From contig NC_044012.1 in the NCBI RefSeq assembly GCF_900496995.4, positions 23,474,759 to 23,538,758 on the forward strand: DNA of 64,000 nt, given 5' to 3'. The notes beneath the pieces are model-generated. The model was not told where the DNA came from. It ran no database searches and saw only the letters and a list, made by a program, of their open reading frames with translations. Shown one piece after another: positions 12,820 to 21,526 of the stretch. Within the stretch, counting starts at the first letter, position 1. Each line of letters starts with the position of its first letter. The stretch is from Aquila chrysaetos chrysaetos. Lineage: Eukaryota > Chordata > Aves > Accipitriformes > Accipitridae. Position numbers and translations under genes: made by a program.

Positions 12820-13780
12820 TACCGCCCGAGGTCAGAGGCGGAGGCAACGACCGTGCCAGAGACAGCAGCAGCTGGAAAAACGCGGAATCCAAATCGGCCC
12901 TCACGCTATCCCTGTGCTGCAAAGCTCGGGGCTGGGCCATGGCAGCCCTGAGGATGCCTCTGGCATGGCCCACGGTGATCTCCGCTGACCGCGGGTGCGG
13001 GGCTTGGGCAGCTGCTCTTTGTGCGTGGGTCCCTCACGGTACTAGATGGGGCAGGCCCCACCTCACCTCACCTCACCGGGCCGGGCAGGCCCCACCTCAC
13101 CTCACCGGGCCGGACCGGGGAGGCCTCCAACTCACCTCAGAGGGCCGGACCGGGCAGGCCCCTCCCGGGCCTCACCTCACCGCACCGGCCCGGCCCACAC
13201 GGAGGAAGTCCCGCCGAGACCCCTCGGGTCCCTTCCCTTCCCGGCCGCGCCCGGCCCGGCTCAGCGCCCTCGGACAGGGCCGCGCCCCCCTGGCCGCCAA
13301 ACGGCCCCGGGCCGGGGGACCCGGGGGGAGCCCCGAGCTGCCCTTACCTGCCGCCGGCCGGCGGAGGGGGCTGCTGCCGCCGCCCCGCCTCGCCCCCCGC
13401 GCATCCTCCTGCCGGGCGCGCTCCCGCGGCGGCCGCTCGCTCCCGCTGCGACGCGCGGCGACGCCCGGCCCGGCCCACGCAGGAGCGGCGGCCCCGCCCC
13501 TTCACCGGGCAGCGGCTCCGAAAATGGCGGCGCCCGGGACGGCTTCCCCTGCCGCGTGGAGAGCGGCCTATCTCTCGGCCGGCCGGGGGCGGGCCTTCGG
13601 CGGACGGACAGTGCCGGCAGCCAGTAGGAGGTCGGCGCGGCGCTTCGTCATCTCCTTGATGAGCTCGCCCGAGGCCTCCTCTGGGAAGAACGTTGCGGTC
13701 CCTCTGCATCGCCCATCGGCGTGCTCCCCAGAACGTCCCGTTTCCCTTGGACTGGGGCGCCCGGCACCGGACCCAGGCCT
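12820..13780 (-). promoter_or_regulatory. GFOD2: CpG island / GFOD2 promoter with non-coding exon 1
   Basis: A dense GC- and CpG-rich block in an otherwise AT-rich locus. On the minus strand a strong donor CAG|GTAAGGG sits at 13348|13347 and is read as the end of GFOD2 non-coding exon 1; the TSS is not visible from sequence and is probably at 13.4-13.7 kb. An AAAATGGCGGCGCC word at 13520-13533 is a YY1-type element in inverted or direct use. The 405-aa plus-strand open frame through the island is a product of its base composition. Confidence 0.65.
13050..13195 (+). repeat. GC-rich minisatellite with CACCTCACCT core
   Basis: About four imperfect units of 32-37 bp. Each has the order GGCAGGCCC, (CACCT)n or CTCACCTCA, and CCGGGCCGG. 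On the minus strand, which is the direction of GFOD2 transcription, each unit supplies one or more GGTGAG words, the consensus of a 5' splice site, 150-300 bases downstream of the real exon 1 donor. Confidence 0.75.
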
Positions 13781-13792
13781 CCAGGGGCAGGA

Positions 13793-13814
13793 CCCCCCCC
13801 CCCCCCCCCCCCCC
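13793..13814 (+). repeat. poly(C) run, 22 C
   Basis: Uninterrupted homopolymer in the flank of the GFOD2 CpG island. Length calls in such a run are often unreliable, so frames that cross it should not be trusted. Confidence 0.9.
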
Positions 13815-14163
13815 GCAATGCTCTGCCTAAGGCAGCCCAGGACACCCCGAGTCTTCTTTGCAGCGCACGGTCACCTTGGTGTCCACCAGCACCCCAGGGC
13901 CTTTTCCACTCGTGCTTCTGCTGATGGCTTCACCGAGATGTGCTGCAGGCTGGTGCTGGCCCGGCTCAGCTCAGCGAGGGCTCCGGGTGGGGTGTCCTGG
14001 CCCTTGGATTTCAGGTCAATGTGCCCCCGAGCCCCCGTCAGCTCTTCCATCTGCCCGGGGGGCTTGTGCAGTGAGGGTTCCTGGCTGTGGTCTTCAGCCG
14101 ACGGGATCCGCGCCTCACTACGAGTCTCCCTTGCTCAAGGAACTTCCTTGTTATAGGCAGGCT

Positions 14164-14596
14164 TGTTATAGACGCTCGTGACAAATTGGAGGAGCCAATT
14201 TGTATTAAATAAAAGATCAAATTTATTAGCAAGCGATAAAAGAGCAAAACAGCGCTGGGCGGCCAGGGAGACAGTGCTCCGCCACAAGCTCGCACCCAAA
14301 CAGGGGAAGAGCCTCTTTATTTATACAGTCTTTTTAGTCCCTGATACTGACGGCTGGCTGGTATCTTCAGTATCTTGTGCCATCAGGTGTTAAGTGGTCG
14401 TAATTTGCCTTCTGGTGGTTGTTGGGATGAAGGCCGAAGTCTTCCTCAGCTGTTCTTTAGGTGACTCAAGTCCCATTCATGCTCTGTAAACGTCTCTCTA
14501 CATATGCTAATCATCAGTACTCATGGTCTTAGATAAGTGAAGAATATCCCTACCTCCACATGCGATTTCATGAACAAAGTTAACCCGTTCATTACA
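14164..14596 (-). repeat. ERV-1 3' LTR
   Basis: A 433-bp LTR. In its own (minus) orientation it has a TATA-like word TATAAATAAAG, whose AATAAA portion could also serve as a polyadenylation signal, and further AATAAA words downstream. It lies roughly 0.5-0.8 kb upstream of the GFOD2 promoter and points the same way as GFOD2. Confidence 0.95.
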
Positions 14597-16700
14597 ATCC
14601 CCCCTTTTCTATTTTATCTTGATTTTGTTCATTAAATCGATTTAATACTTCTTTTGCCCGCCCGAGGATAGGATTAATTCCTTCATCCTCTATTTGTTCA
14701 TATTGTTTTCGTAACAGCATTAAGTGTGCAGCTTCTAAGCGCCCTTTAACAATAGCGATCAACTTATTAAAAATGCATGGCCCAAAAGTCAAAAATAAGA
14801 TCAACAAGATAAGGGGTCCTGTAATAGTTGACAATAGGGTGGTTAACCAGGGTGAATAATTAAACATAGACTCATACCAGCTCTGTTGTGCTTCCCTGTC
14901 TTTCTTCCGTTTTTCTAACCCCTCCTGTAGCTTGGCCATTGTATCTTTAACTACTCCAGTATGGTCAACATATACACAACACTCCTCCTGTAGGGCTGCA
15001 CATAACCCCCCCTGCTGCATGAACATTAGGTCTAAGCCTCGTCTGTTTTGTAATACTACTTCTGATAAAGACCTAACAGACTGTTCTAGGGCTGTCATGG
15101 CTTTTTCTATCCTAGCCAAATCCTCGTTGACTGCTATTCTTAAGGATTGAAATTTTTGATTTTGTTGTACGAGGGAGGTTATTCCTGTACCAGCTCCAGC
15201 AGCTCCGACTGATATGAGGGTTGCTACTGTGAGGGCTGTCAAGGGCTCACGTTTTTGTATGTGATGGGCCTGAGTAGTTTGATAGTCATAAACAAAATCT
15301 TCGGGATGGTAAATAAGCTTAGGTATTACAGCTACTTGTATACAATATTCAGTTATCCAATTAAAAACCTTTAGGGATATGCAAGGTGTAACCCCAGTTT
15401 GGGAACAAATCCACTTAGTATTATCTGCAGGAATTAACCACTCAGCTGTTATTTTTCTTGATTTGTGAATTGTGTTACACAGGTGTCGTTTGTCTTTTGG
15501 GACATTCCCTATACATCTTCCTTTTTCTGATACTTGGGACATTGTTATCCCTTGCTTATGTCCAGATTCCTTATTCCATAAGCACTGAGCTGGATTTGTT
15601 CCGTTGGACTTTTTAAATCTACTGTCCACCGCAATAGCTTCATAAAAGGGTGGTCGAATGTCGTAACACAACCAACAATGCTTAGTTATATTAGGGTGGG
15701 TGGCATTCAGTACCTGATAACTGGCTTGGAGCATATCCCACAATGGATTGATTCTTGTTGATACGCCCGAGATATTGTTTTCAGCGATGTCTATATTAGG
15801 GAGGATAGTAGCAGTCTGTACAATACTGTTACTATCATCTTCCTCTGTTACAACCGAATTTGGTCCTACACCAGAGGGTTCATTTGGCACCAGCTCTTTC
15901 CTTATCGTAATTATTCCCCCTGAATCTGCGCCTGGTTTTCAAAGTCTGACTCCCCATGTTCTCTCGGTTAACTAAGCAGGATCTTTCGGGTTGGTTACAT
16001 TAATATAAATATATGGGCAATTTTCACTCCATAGTCTTGTTTGGCTTCCATCCCGACCATGTGAAGCAGGTGTACATCCATGAGGCCCTTACCTTACAGA
16101 TAGGAATTTATCTGGACCTCCCCTAGGAATCTAATCAGAAGCTATAGTTTCGTAACCCCAATAAGCACAATAGTAAGAGTCGGGATGGTTGCAATACCCC
16201 TTTCCAGGGTTAGAACTGGGACAAAACTAAAAGCCTAAGTTATGTAGACATGGGTTCCTGGGTATGATTTGACATAAGGATTGATTAAAGCTTGGGGCCC
16301 CGGCAGCAATTACTTGCTGTAGTATCTTTTGATCCTCCCACCTATAGAGCGTCCATTTGTAAGGTTGGTGGGGGTTCCCTTTGCCTTGGGTTGTCTCTAT
16401 TAGCATTAGTAACAGTCCTATCATCCAAGTGCTTAATCTCAAGTTTGAGAAAAGTGGTGTCCCTTTACCCTTGCGACAGGTATTCCGAGGGTGCTGATAA
16501 TCATTTTGATTTTTGTCTTCATCCCTGGTGAGAGATGGGAGACTTTGGGGAAGCTCTGAGGACGTTTTATTTGGGAGTAATAAGTCAAGAGGCTCCGTGA
16601 GCCTTCTCTGGAGGTAGTTCATCAACCTTAATCCCCACAGCAGTACGTCTCTGCCCTCTTCTCTGCCTACTCTGTTGCTTAGAGCAGCGAGGTGTACCAT
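14592..16700 (-). pseudogene. ERV-1 env, broken
   Basis: Gamma-type envelope gene. The upstream piece (16700-16227) has an ATG, an unusually long leader of roughly 100 residues, then a hydrophobic signal and the start of SU; it ends in a stop. The region 15890-16226 carries several stops. The downstream piece (15890-14592, 432 codons) is open. It has the C-terminal half of SU, a basic cleavage-like site followed by a hydrophobic fusion-peptide-like stretch, a heptad region, the immunosuppressive-domain region ending in CX6CC (near 14990-15010), a membrane anchor and a cytoplasmic tail. Its stop codon TAA is formed by the first bases of the LTR (14594-14592). Because of the internal stops this copy is not expected to give a full envelope. 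Confidence 0.85.
14597..14612 (-). promoter_or_regulatory. ERV-1 polypurine tract
   Basis: On the minus strand a purine run with six consecutive G (AGAAAAGGGGGGAT) abuts the TG that opens the 3' LTR. This is the expected plus-strand primer site of a retrovirus. Confidence 0.85.
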
Positions 16701-17139
16701 CTTCTCGGCAGCAGTCGTATTCTTCAGGGGAACCTCCTTTATATTTACTTTGCTTTGACTTATATGCGCCCCAGTTTGTATCCTTCACTTCCCAAGGTCC
16801 CCACCCCACTCTGACCACTGTTCGTCTGCGGGATACTTGCACTATTTCAGCCTTCGTTGGGCATAACGCATTTACATAAAGACAACACCTCTCAGGGTTT
16901 ATGCCTTTAGCAAAAATATCCCACCATTCTTTGGAGTCTTTTATAATTTTTCCAGTTGATATTCCCATACATAATGCTTGCTCAATTAATTCCTGTTCGT
17001 AATTATAACATTCGTGGCAAATGTCACTAGGGGAATACCCATAGGAGCAATGTGTCCACCACTTTTCTCTACAAAGTTTACACCTGTAACATATAAAGAT
17101 AACATATACAGTGAGGATTTTTACAAAAGACAGTCTCAC
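16585..17139 (-). other. ERV-1 open frame between pol and env, Cys-rich then Arg-rich
   Basis: A frame open for 184 codons begins at the pol stop (pol TGA 17138-17136) and overlaps the env leader by 116 bases in another frame. The N-terminal third is rich in Cys/His (CYRCKLC, then HC, then CHEC). The C-terminal part has an arginine-rich patch (SRQRRGQRR) and ends in an acidic/proline stretch (DELPPEK). There is no ATG at its 5' end: the first in-frame ATG is residue 63 (MGIST..., leaving about 122 aa), or the frame could be reached by splicing. An acceptor-like TTATATGTTACAG|G lies near 17088, inside the frame. Nothing was recognised by family. Alternatives are a spurious long frame or a remnant of a longer env leader. 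Confidence 0.45.
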
Positions 17140-18960
17140 TCCTCCACTTTTCTTCGGAACTTGATTTTCAAGCTGTCAGGGTCTCTGGTCGCCTCCCAAT
17201 GAGAACTCCGAATTGGTCCTTTGATCCTGCTTGCATGAGTCCATCCTCGTTCTGTAGTTCGGACAGCAGTTTCTGTGGTAAGTAAAACAAGATAGGGCCC
17301 CTCCCACCTAGGAGTGAGAGAGGATTCTTTCCAGGCTCTTATTAATACCATATCACCTGGCTTCACTGAATTTCAGGGGTTGTTCCTCTTTGGTGTCCCT
17401 TAACATGTACCACAGTTATTTGCTTGGGCCCTCTTATTGCTTGTCCTGACTTCCTTTTCCCTGTTATTACTCGAGATGACCCATCAGTGAATAACTTTTC
17501 TCCCTCTCCCAATTCTACCTCTTCCAGATTTAGCCTAATTTTTGTTTGTTCTTCAATGGTCTGAAGGCAATTATGTGTTAATTCTTCTTCAGGACCCCCA
17601 TACAAAAATTGCGCCAGATTTTGCAAGTTCGTTGTTCCGATCTCCAATTTAGGGGAATGGATTAGGATCCCCTTATATTTTAAAAGCCTAGCATCGGTGA
17701 TCCGTTTTTAAGCTTTTTGTTGGAGAACCCCTTGATTATAAGGGGAGAACACCCTTAATTCACTTCCAAACGTTATCTTATTTGCTTCTTCCACTATCAG
17801 GGCTACAGCAACAACTGCTTGTAAACACCCTCTACTGACGGGGTCTAATAATTTGGAAATGTACCCCACGGGTCTCTTTTTTCCTGTCCACTCCTGGGTC
17901 AAAACCCCGTATGCTGTCCCCTCCTCAGTGGACACAAATAAATAAAAGGGTCTTTTCACATCAGGCAGACTCAAGACAGGGGCGTTAACTAGATCGGCCT
18001 TGAGACCCTCTAATCTCTCTTCATCCTCCGGGGTCCATTTAAGCAACCCATCCATAGGTAACTTTTGATACAAAAATCGTGCTTTCACACTAAAGTTTTT
18101 AATCCACTGCCTACAATACCCAAATAGCCCCAACAATTGTCTAATCTGTCGTTTACTCCTCGGGGCTTTCAGTGATAAAATTCCATTTACTCGTTCGGGG
18201 TCTAACTTCTTAGTCCCCTTGCTTATCCAGTGTCCTAAATATTTTACCTCTTCTTCCACAAACTGTAGTTTTGACCGTGATATCTTGAGGCCTTGAAGGC
18301 TCAAAAAATTTAACAACCGTATGCTTTCTTTTCTGACTGTCTCTTGATCCTCTCCTGCCAACAATAAGTCATCCACATACTGTATTAGCACGACCCCATC
18401 TTGCAACCAGTATTCCCGTAGAATCCGTTCCAGGGCTTGTCCAAATAAGTTTGGGGATTCCGTGAACCCTTGGGGAAGTACAGTCCACGTAACTGCTGTT
18501 TCCTATGAGTGTCTGGGTCTTCCCACTCAAAGGCAAAATAATCTCTACATTCCTCCTTAAGAGGGCATGACCAGAATGCATCCTTAAGATCTAGTACACT
18601 ATACCATTGGTTTTCGGGCCCCAATTGACTCAACAGGGTGTGTGGGTTTGCCGCTACCGGGAACGGCTGACAGTCCGTCTATTGATTTCTCTTAGGTCAT
18701 GCACCAGCCGATAGCTACCATCGGATTTTTTTACTGGTAAAATCGGGGTATTAAAAGGGGACGTGCAGGGTTCGAGTACCCCCTTTCCCAATAGTCTTTT
18801 AATCTCAGGTTTTAGTCCCCTTCTCCCTTCATTAGATAAGGGATATTGTTTAACTCTCACTGGAATCTCGGGGTTCTTAATAACCACCTCAAATGGTTCA
18901 ATCAAGCCATTCCGTTGGGGTCTCATCTTTTTCCTGTGAGCCGGATCCTGATTATTCCAG
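17136..18960 (-). pseudogene. ERV-1 pol remnant (RT, RNase H, integrase C-terminus)
   Basis: Pieces of a gamma-type pol. RT fingers are at 18926-18654 (LPVKKSDGSYRLVHDLREIN). RT palm is at 18633-18385 (VLDLKDAFWSCPL), with the YVDD catalytic box at about 18366-18377, and the connection domain runs to 17708. A diverged RNase H-like fragment with a TDGSS motif lies at 17647-17363. The integrase C-terminal domain is at 17366-17136 (GDMVLIR, WEGPYLVLL). The start of RT, most of RNase H and the integrase zinc and catalytic domains are missing. Frame breaks occur between 18654 and 18633, near 18500, and between 17708 and 17647. This copy is dead for replication functions. Confidence 0.85.
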
Positions 18961-19851
18961 TTTGGCCGATTTAAGGGCCATTTTTGATCCGCCGCCGGGC
19001 CAGCCTAATGTTGCTGGTCCCACAGTCTCATCCCAGCCCCTCTAATCTTGTCCCTTTCTTCTACGGTAAATAATATGCCCAGGATAGACTGTAATTCATC
19101 CCACGTGTACAAATTCGGTCCCAAGAATTGATCCAACCTTTCGGCTACCCCCAGGGGATCATCTAACAGATTCCCCATTTCCTTCTTAAATTTTCTTACA
19201 TCCCCTGTATTAAGGGGGACTGCCACATACCCCGTTCCCGGTCCCCCCTGTCCATCCCCGCCAGGCACCAACATTTCCCGAAGAAGGAACAATCTTTCCT
19301 TTCTTCGTATTATTCTATTACGTGCAGACCTTCTGGGAGGGGGTGTCGGGGTTGAGGAATTAGGTTCCGAATCTGACCCTTCCTGGGCCTGGGCTTGGAG
19401 TGGGTCCTGAGGAGGAGGGGCCTGAGGGGCATAGGGAGGGGGCCAAAGGGGGTCCTCATCATCTTTTCGAGGTTTATCTGGTCTGTTTTCCCTTAAGGCA
19501 AAGAGGAATGACATTTCCCAGGATTGGGAAATCCATAAGGCAGCATATTCACTTTCCTCTGGGCTGGCTGGTGGTGTCTTATTGTTTACCCATATATTTA
19601 ATTGTTGACACACCCAATCCTCAGAGGACCCGAACACAGGCCAGAGTACATGAGGATTGCTGAGAGGTTTTCCACCCTAAACCTCAATACAATAACTAAT
19701 CATCTTTTTCCTTAGACCTATCCTTTCTCCTTGGTGAACTGTCCCAATATCTTAACATCAGGCTTAGGGGACTGTCCGGGGGTATGTCTGGTAACTTATT
19801 TCCCTTCCCCATCCCCATGGGTCCAGAGGGCTTGCTTTTCCTCTGTCCCAT
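18940..19851 (-). pseudogene. ERV-1 gag remnant (MA, p12-like, start of CA)
   Basis: Starts with ATG at 19851 (MGQRKSK), the myristoylation-type gag start of gamma-like viruses. The frame is interrupted at 19696-19637, then open to 19005 through the MA end, a proline-rich p12-like section with PPPYAP (a late-domain-like motif, about 19430) and the start of capsid (NLYTWDEL). A stop at 19005 follows. About 50-70 bases later the sequence is already RT: the rest of CA, NC and protease have been removed by one internal deletion. Confidence 0.85.
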
Positions 19852-20220
19852 CTTCCGAGGTGCCTTTGTCCACACACACACTCACTTCCCCTCGGTTGTG
19901 ACTCGCTCCCTCGCGGGCTACGAGAACTGCACTACTGGAGGGTCCGCACTCGCGTGATCTCAGAGAGACCTCACACACAATCACACCTCGGGATAACCAC
20001 CCCAACCAAACGGCTCACGCTTTATACACTCACCCGCTCCCGGGGTCTTCGTTTGGTCTTCGTGCACAAAGTTTAAGGGGTCCTGCAGGTTCTTTTGCTC
20101 AGTTATCGTAATTTAGAGGGGTTCGTGGGTCCAGGGTATGGCGGCGGCACCTCTTCAAGACGGGGCTATCCGGGGATAGGGCGCCTCCCCGCTTGCAAGG
20201 GTCCGCACCAAAGAACCTGG

Positions 20221-20238
20221 ATCCGAGTCACGGCACCA
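20221..20238 (-). promoter_or_regulatory. ERV-1 primer binding site, tRNA-His
   Basis: The plus strand reads ATCCGAGTCACGGCACCA, the 3' end of vertebrate tRNA-His including CCA. On the provirus strand this is TGGTGCCGTGACTCGGAT, starting four bases inside the 5' LTR. Histidine priming is typical of one group of class I ERVs. Confidence 0.9.
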
Positions 20239-20242
20239 AGTT

Positions 20243-20675
20243 TGTTATAGACGCTCGTGACAAATTGGAGGAGCCAATTTGTATTAAATAAAAGATCAAA
20301 TTTATTAGCAAGCGATAAAAGAGCAAAACAGCGCTGGGCGGCCAGGGAGACAGTGCTCCGCCACAAGCTCGCACCCAAACAGGGGAAGAGCCTCTTTATT
20401 TATACAGTCTTTTTAGTCCCTGATACTGACGGCTGGCTGGTATCTTCAGTATCTTGTGCCATCAGGTGTTAAGTGGTCGTAATTTGCCTTCTGGTGGTTG
20501 TTGGGATGAAGGCCGAAGTCTTCCTCAGCTGTTCTTTAGGTGACTCAAGTCCCATTCATGCTCTGTAAACGTCTCTCTACATATGCTAATCATCGGTACT
20601 CATGGTCTTAGATAAGTGAAGAATATCCCTACCTCCACATGCGATTTCATGAACAAAGTTAACCCGTTCATTACA
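20243..20675 (-). repeat. ERV-1 5' LTR
   Basis: A 433-bp direct repeat of 14164-14596 with one substitution (20595). It ends TTACA and is followed by the AGGCT target duplication. Confidence 0.95.
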
Positions 20676-20779
20676 AGGCTGAGGGCAGGATTCTGCTCGG
20701 CAACCGAAGGTGCACTTTCAGAGACCCTGGGGAGGGCAGAGCGGCACAACATCCAAAGAAGAGCTCCTGTACAGCTACC

Positions 20780-20926
20780 ATGCTCCCTGTGAAGACAGCC
20801 CTTCTCCTCACGCTGCTCCTCATCCTCTCCCAGCATTGCACAGGAGGCTCCTCGCCTGCTCCCAACAGGCTGCACAGTGCTGCAGAAGTCAGGAAAGGAA
20901 GATTTCTGTGGCAGGACATCAGGCAG
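20780..20926 (+). CDS. orphan signal-peptide exon, unidentified
   Basis: An ATG in fair context (GCTACCATGC) opens a frame of 49 codons. It begins with a textbook signal peptide (MLPVKTALLLTLLLILSQHC) followed by a short polar segment rich in basic residues. A possible donor CAG|GTGGTA lies at 20926|20927. A good acceptor (pyrimidine tract ending TTTGCAG) lies at 21699, beyond the solo LTR; in phase with the donor above it would end after three codons. With the alternative GC donor at 20922 it would add 14 residues before a stop. I recognise no family. It may be a small secreted peptide, a first exon cut off from its gene, or a relic. Confidence 0.3.
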
Positions 20927-20941
20927 GTGGTACTGAGCACC

Positions 20942-21526
20942 TGTCCTGGTTTCAGCTGGGATAGAGTTAATTTTCTTCCTAGTAGCTGGTATAGTGCTAT
21001 GTTTTTGAGTTCAGTATGAGAATAATGTTGATAACACACTGATGTTTTCAGTTGTTGCTAAGTAGTGTTTAGTCTAAAGTCAAGGATTTTTCAGCTTCTC
21101 ATGCCCAGCCAGCAAGAAGGCTGGAGGAGCACAAGAAGTTGGGAGGGGACATAGCCAGGGCAGCTGACCCAAAGTGGCCAAAGGCATATTCCATACCGTG
21201 TGACAGCATGCCCAGTATGTAAACCGGGGGGAGTTGGCCTGGGGAGGGCTCAGGAACTAACTGGGCACCAGTCGGCAGGTGGTGAGCAATTGCATTGTGC
21301 ATCACTTGTTTTGTATATTCCAATCCTTTTATTATTATTATTGTCATTTTATTTTTTTTGTTATTATCATTATTAGTTTCTTTTCTGTTCTACTAAATTG
21401 TTCTTATCTCGACCCACGAGTTTTACCTTTTTTTTCCCTTATTCTCTCTCCCATCCCACTGGGTGGGGAGTGAGTGAGTGAGTGGCTGTGTGGTGCTTAG
21501 CTGCTGACTGGGGTTGAACCATGACA
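20942..21526 (+). mobile_element. solo LTR (copy A), plus orientation
   Basis: A 585-bp element running from TGTCCTGGTTTCAGCTGGG to GGGGTTGAACCATGACA (TG...CA ends). It is a full-length homologue of the LTR at 47644-48242, with a TATA-like region near 21215 and an AT-rich ATTATTATT section. The flanks GCACC and GTGCC are consistent with one original GCGCC duplication in which the CpG decayed separately on the two sides. No internal retroviral sequence is present, so it is a solo LTR. Confidence 0.9.

Larger units (their letters stand above)
7698..13347 (-). other. GFOD2 5' intron
   Basis: Sequence between the non-coding first exon (donor at 13348|13347) and the first coding exon (acceptor at 7697). 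It contains an old interspersed repeat near 8.13-8.22 kb, two CR1 fragments (about 8.28-8.47 and 10.83-11.21 kb) and the splice-donor-like minisatellite at 13.05-13.2 kb. No additional exon is evident. The overlapping 170-180 aa frames on both strands at 10.4-10.9 kb run into CR1 and are not credible genes. Confidence 0.65.
14164..20675 (-). mobile_element. ERV-1: young, internally deleted gammaretrovirus-like provirus (tRNA-His primer)
   Basis: Provirus in minus orientation: 5' LTR 20243-20675, internal 14597-20242 (5,646 bp, short for the class), 3' LTR 14164-14596. Both LTRs are 433 bp, begin TG and end CA, and differ at one base (14516 A versus 20595 G). They are flanked by an exact 5-bp duplication AGGCT (14159-14163 and 20676-20680). 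The primer site matches a tRNA-His 3' end. Gag start, reverse transcriptase with YVDD, integrase C-terminus and an Env TM with a CX6CC motif place it in class I (gamma-like). The end of gag, all of NC/protease and the start of RT are missing, and gag, pol and env carry stops and frame breaks, so this copy cannot encode a complete virus. Confidence 0.95.

Noticed and set aside
12939-14156. 405-aa plus-strand open frame through the GFOD2 CpG island
   Set aside because: Several overlapping long frames exist on both strands; the composition is Pro/Arg/Ala noise, it crosses a 22-C run, and no domain is seen.
14145-14175. TTGTTATAGG just outside the ERV-1 3' LTR, resembling the LTR end itself
   Set aside because: Only about 9 bases match; the exact AGGCT duplication defines the boundary well, so this is taken as chance.
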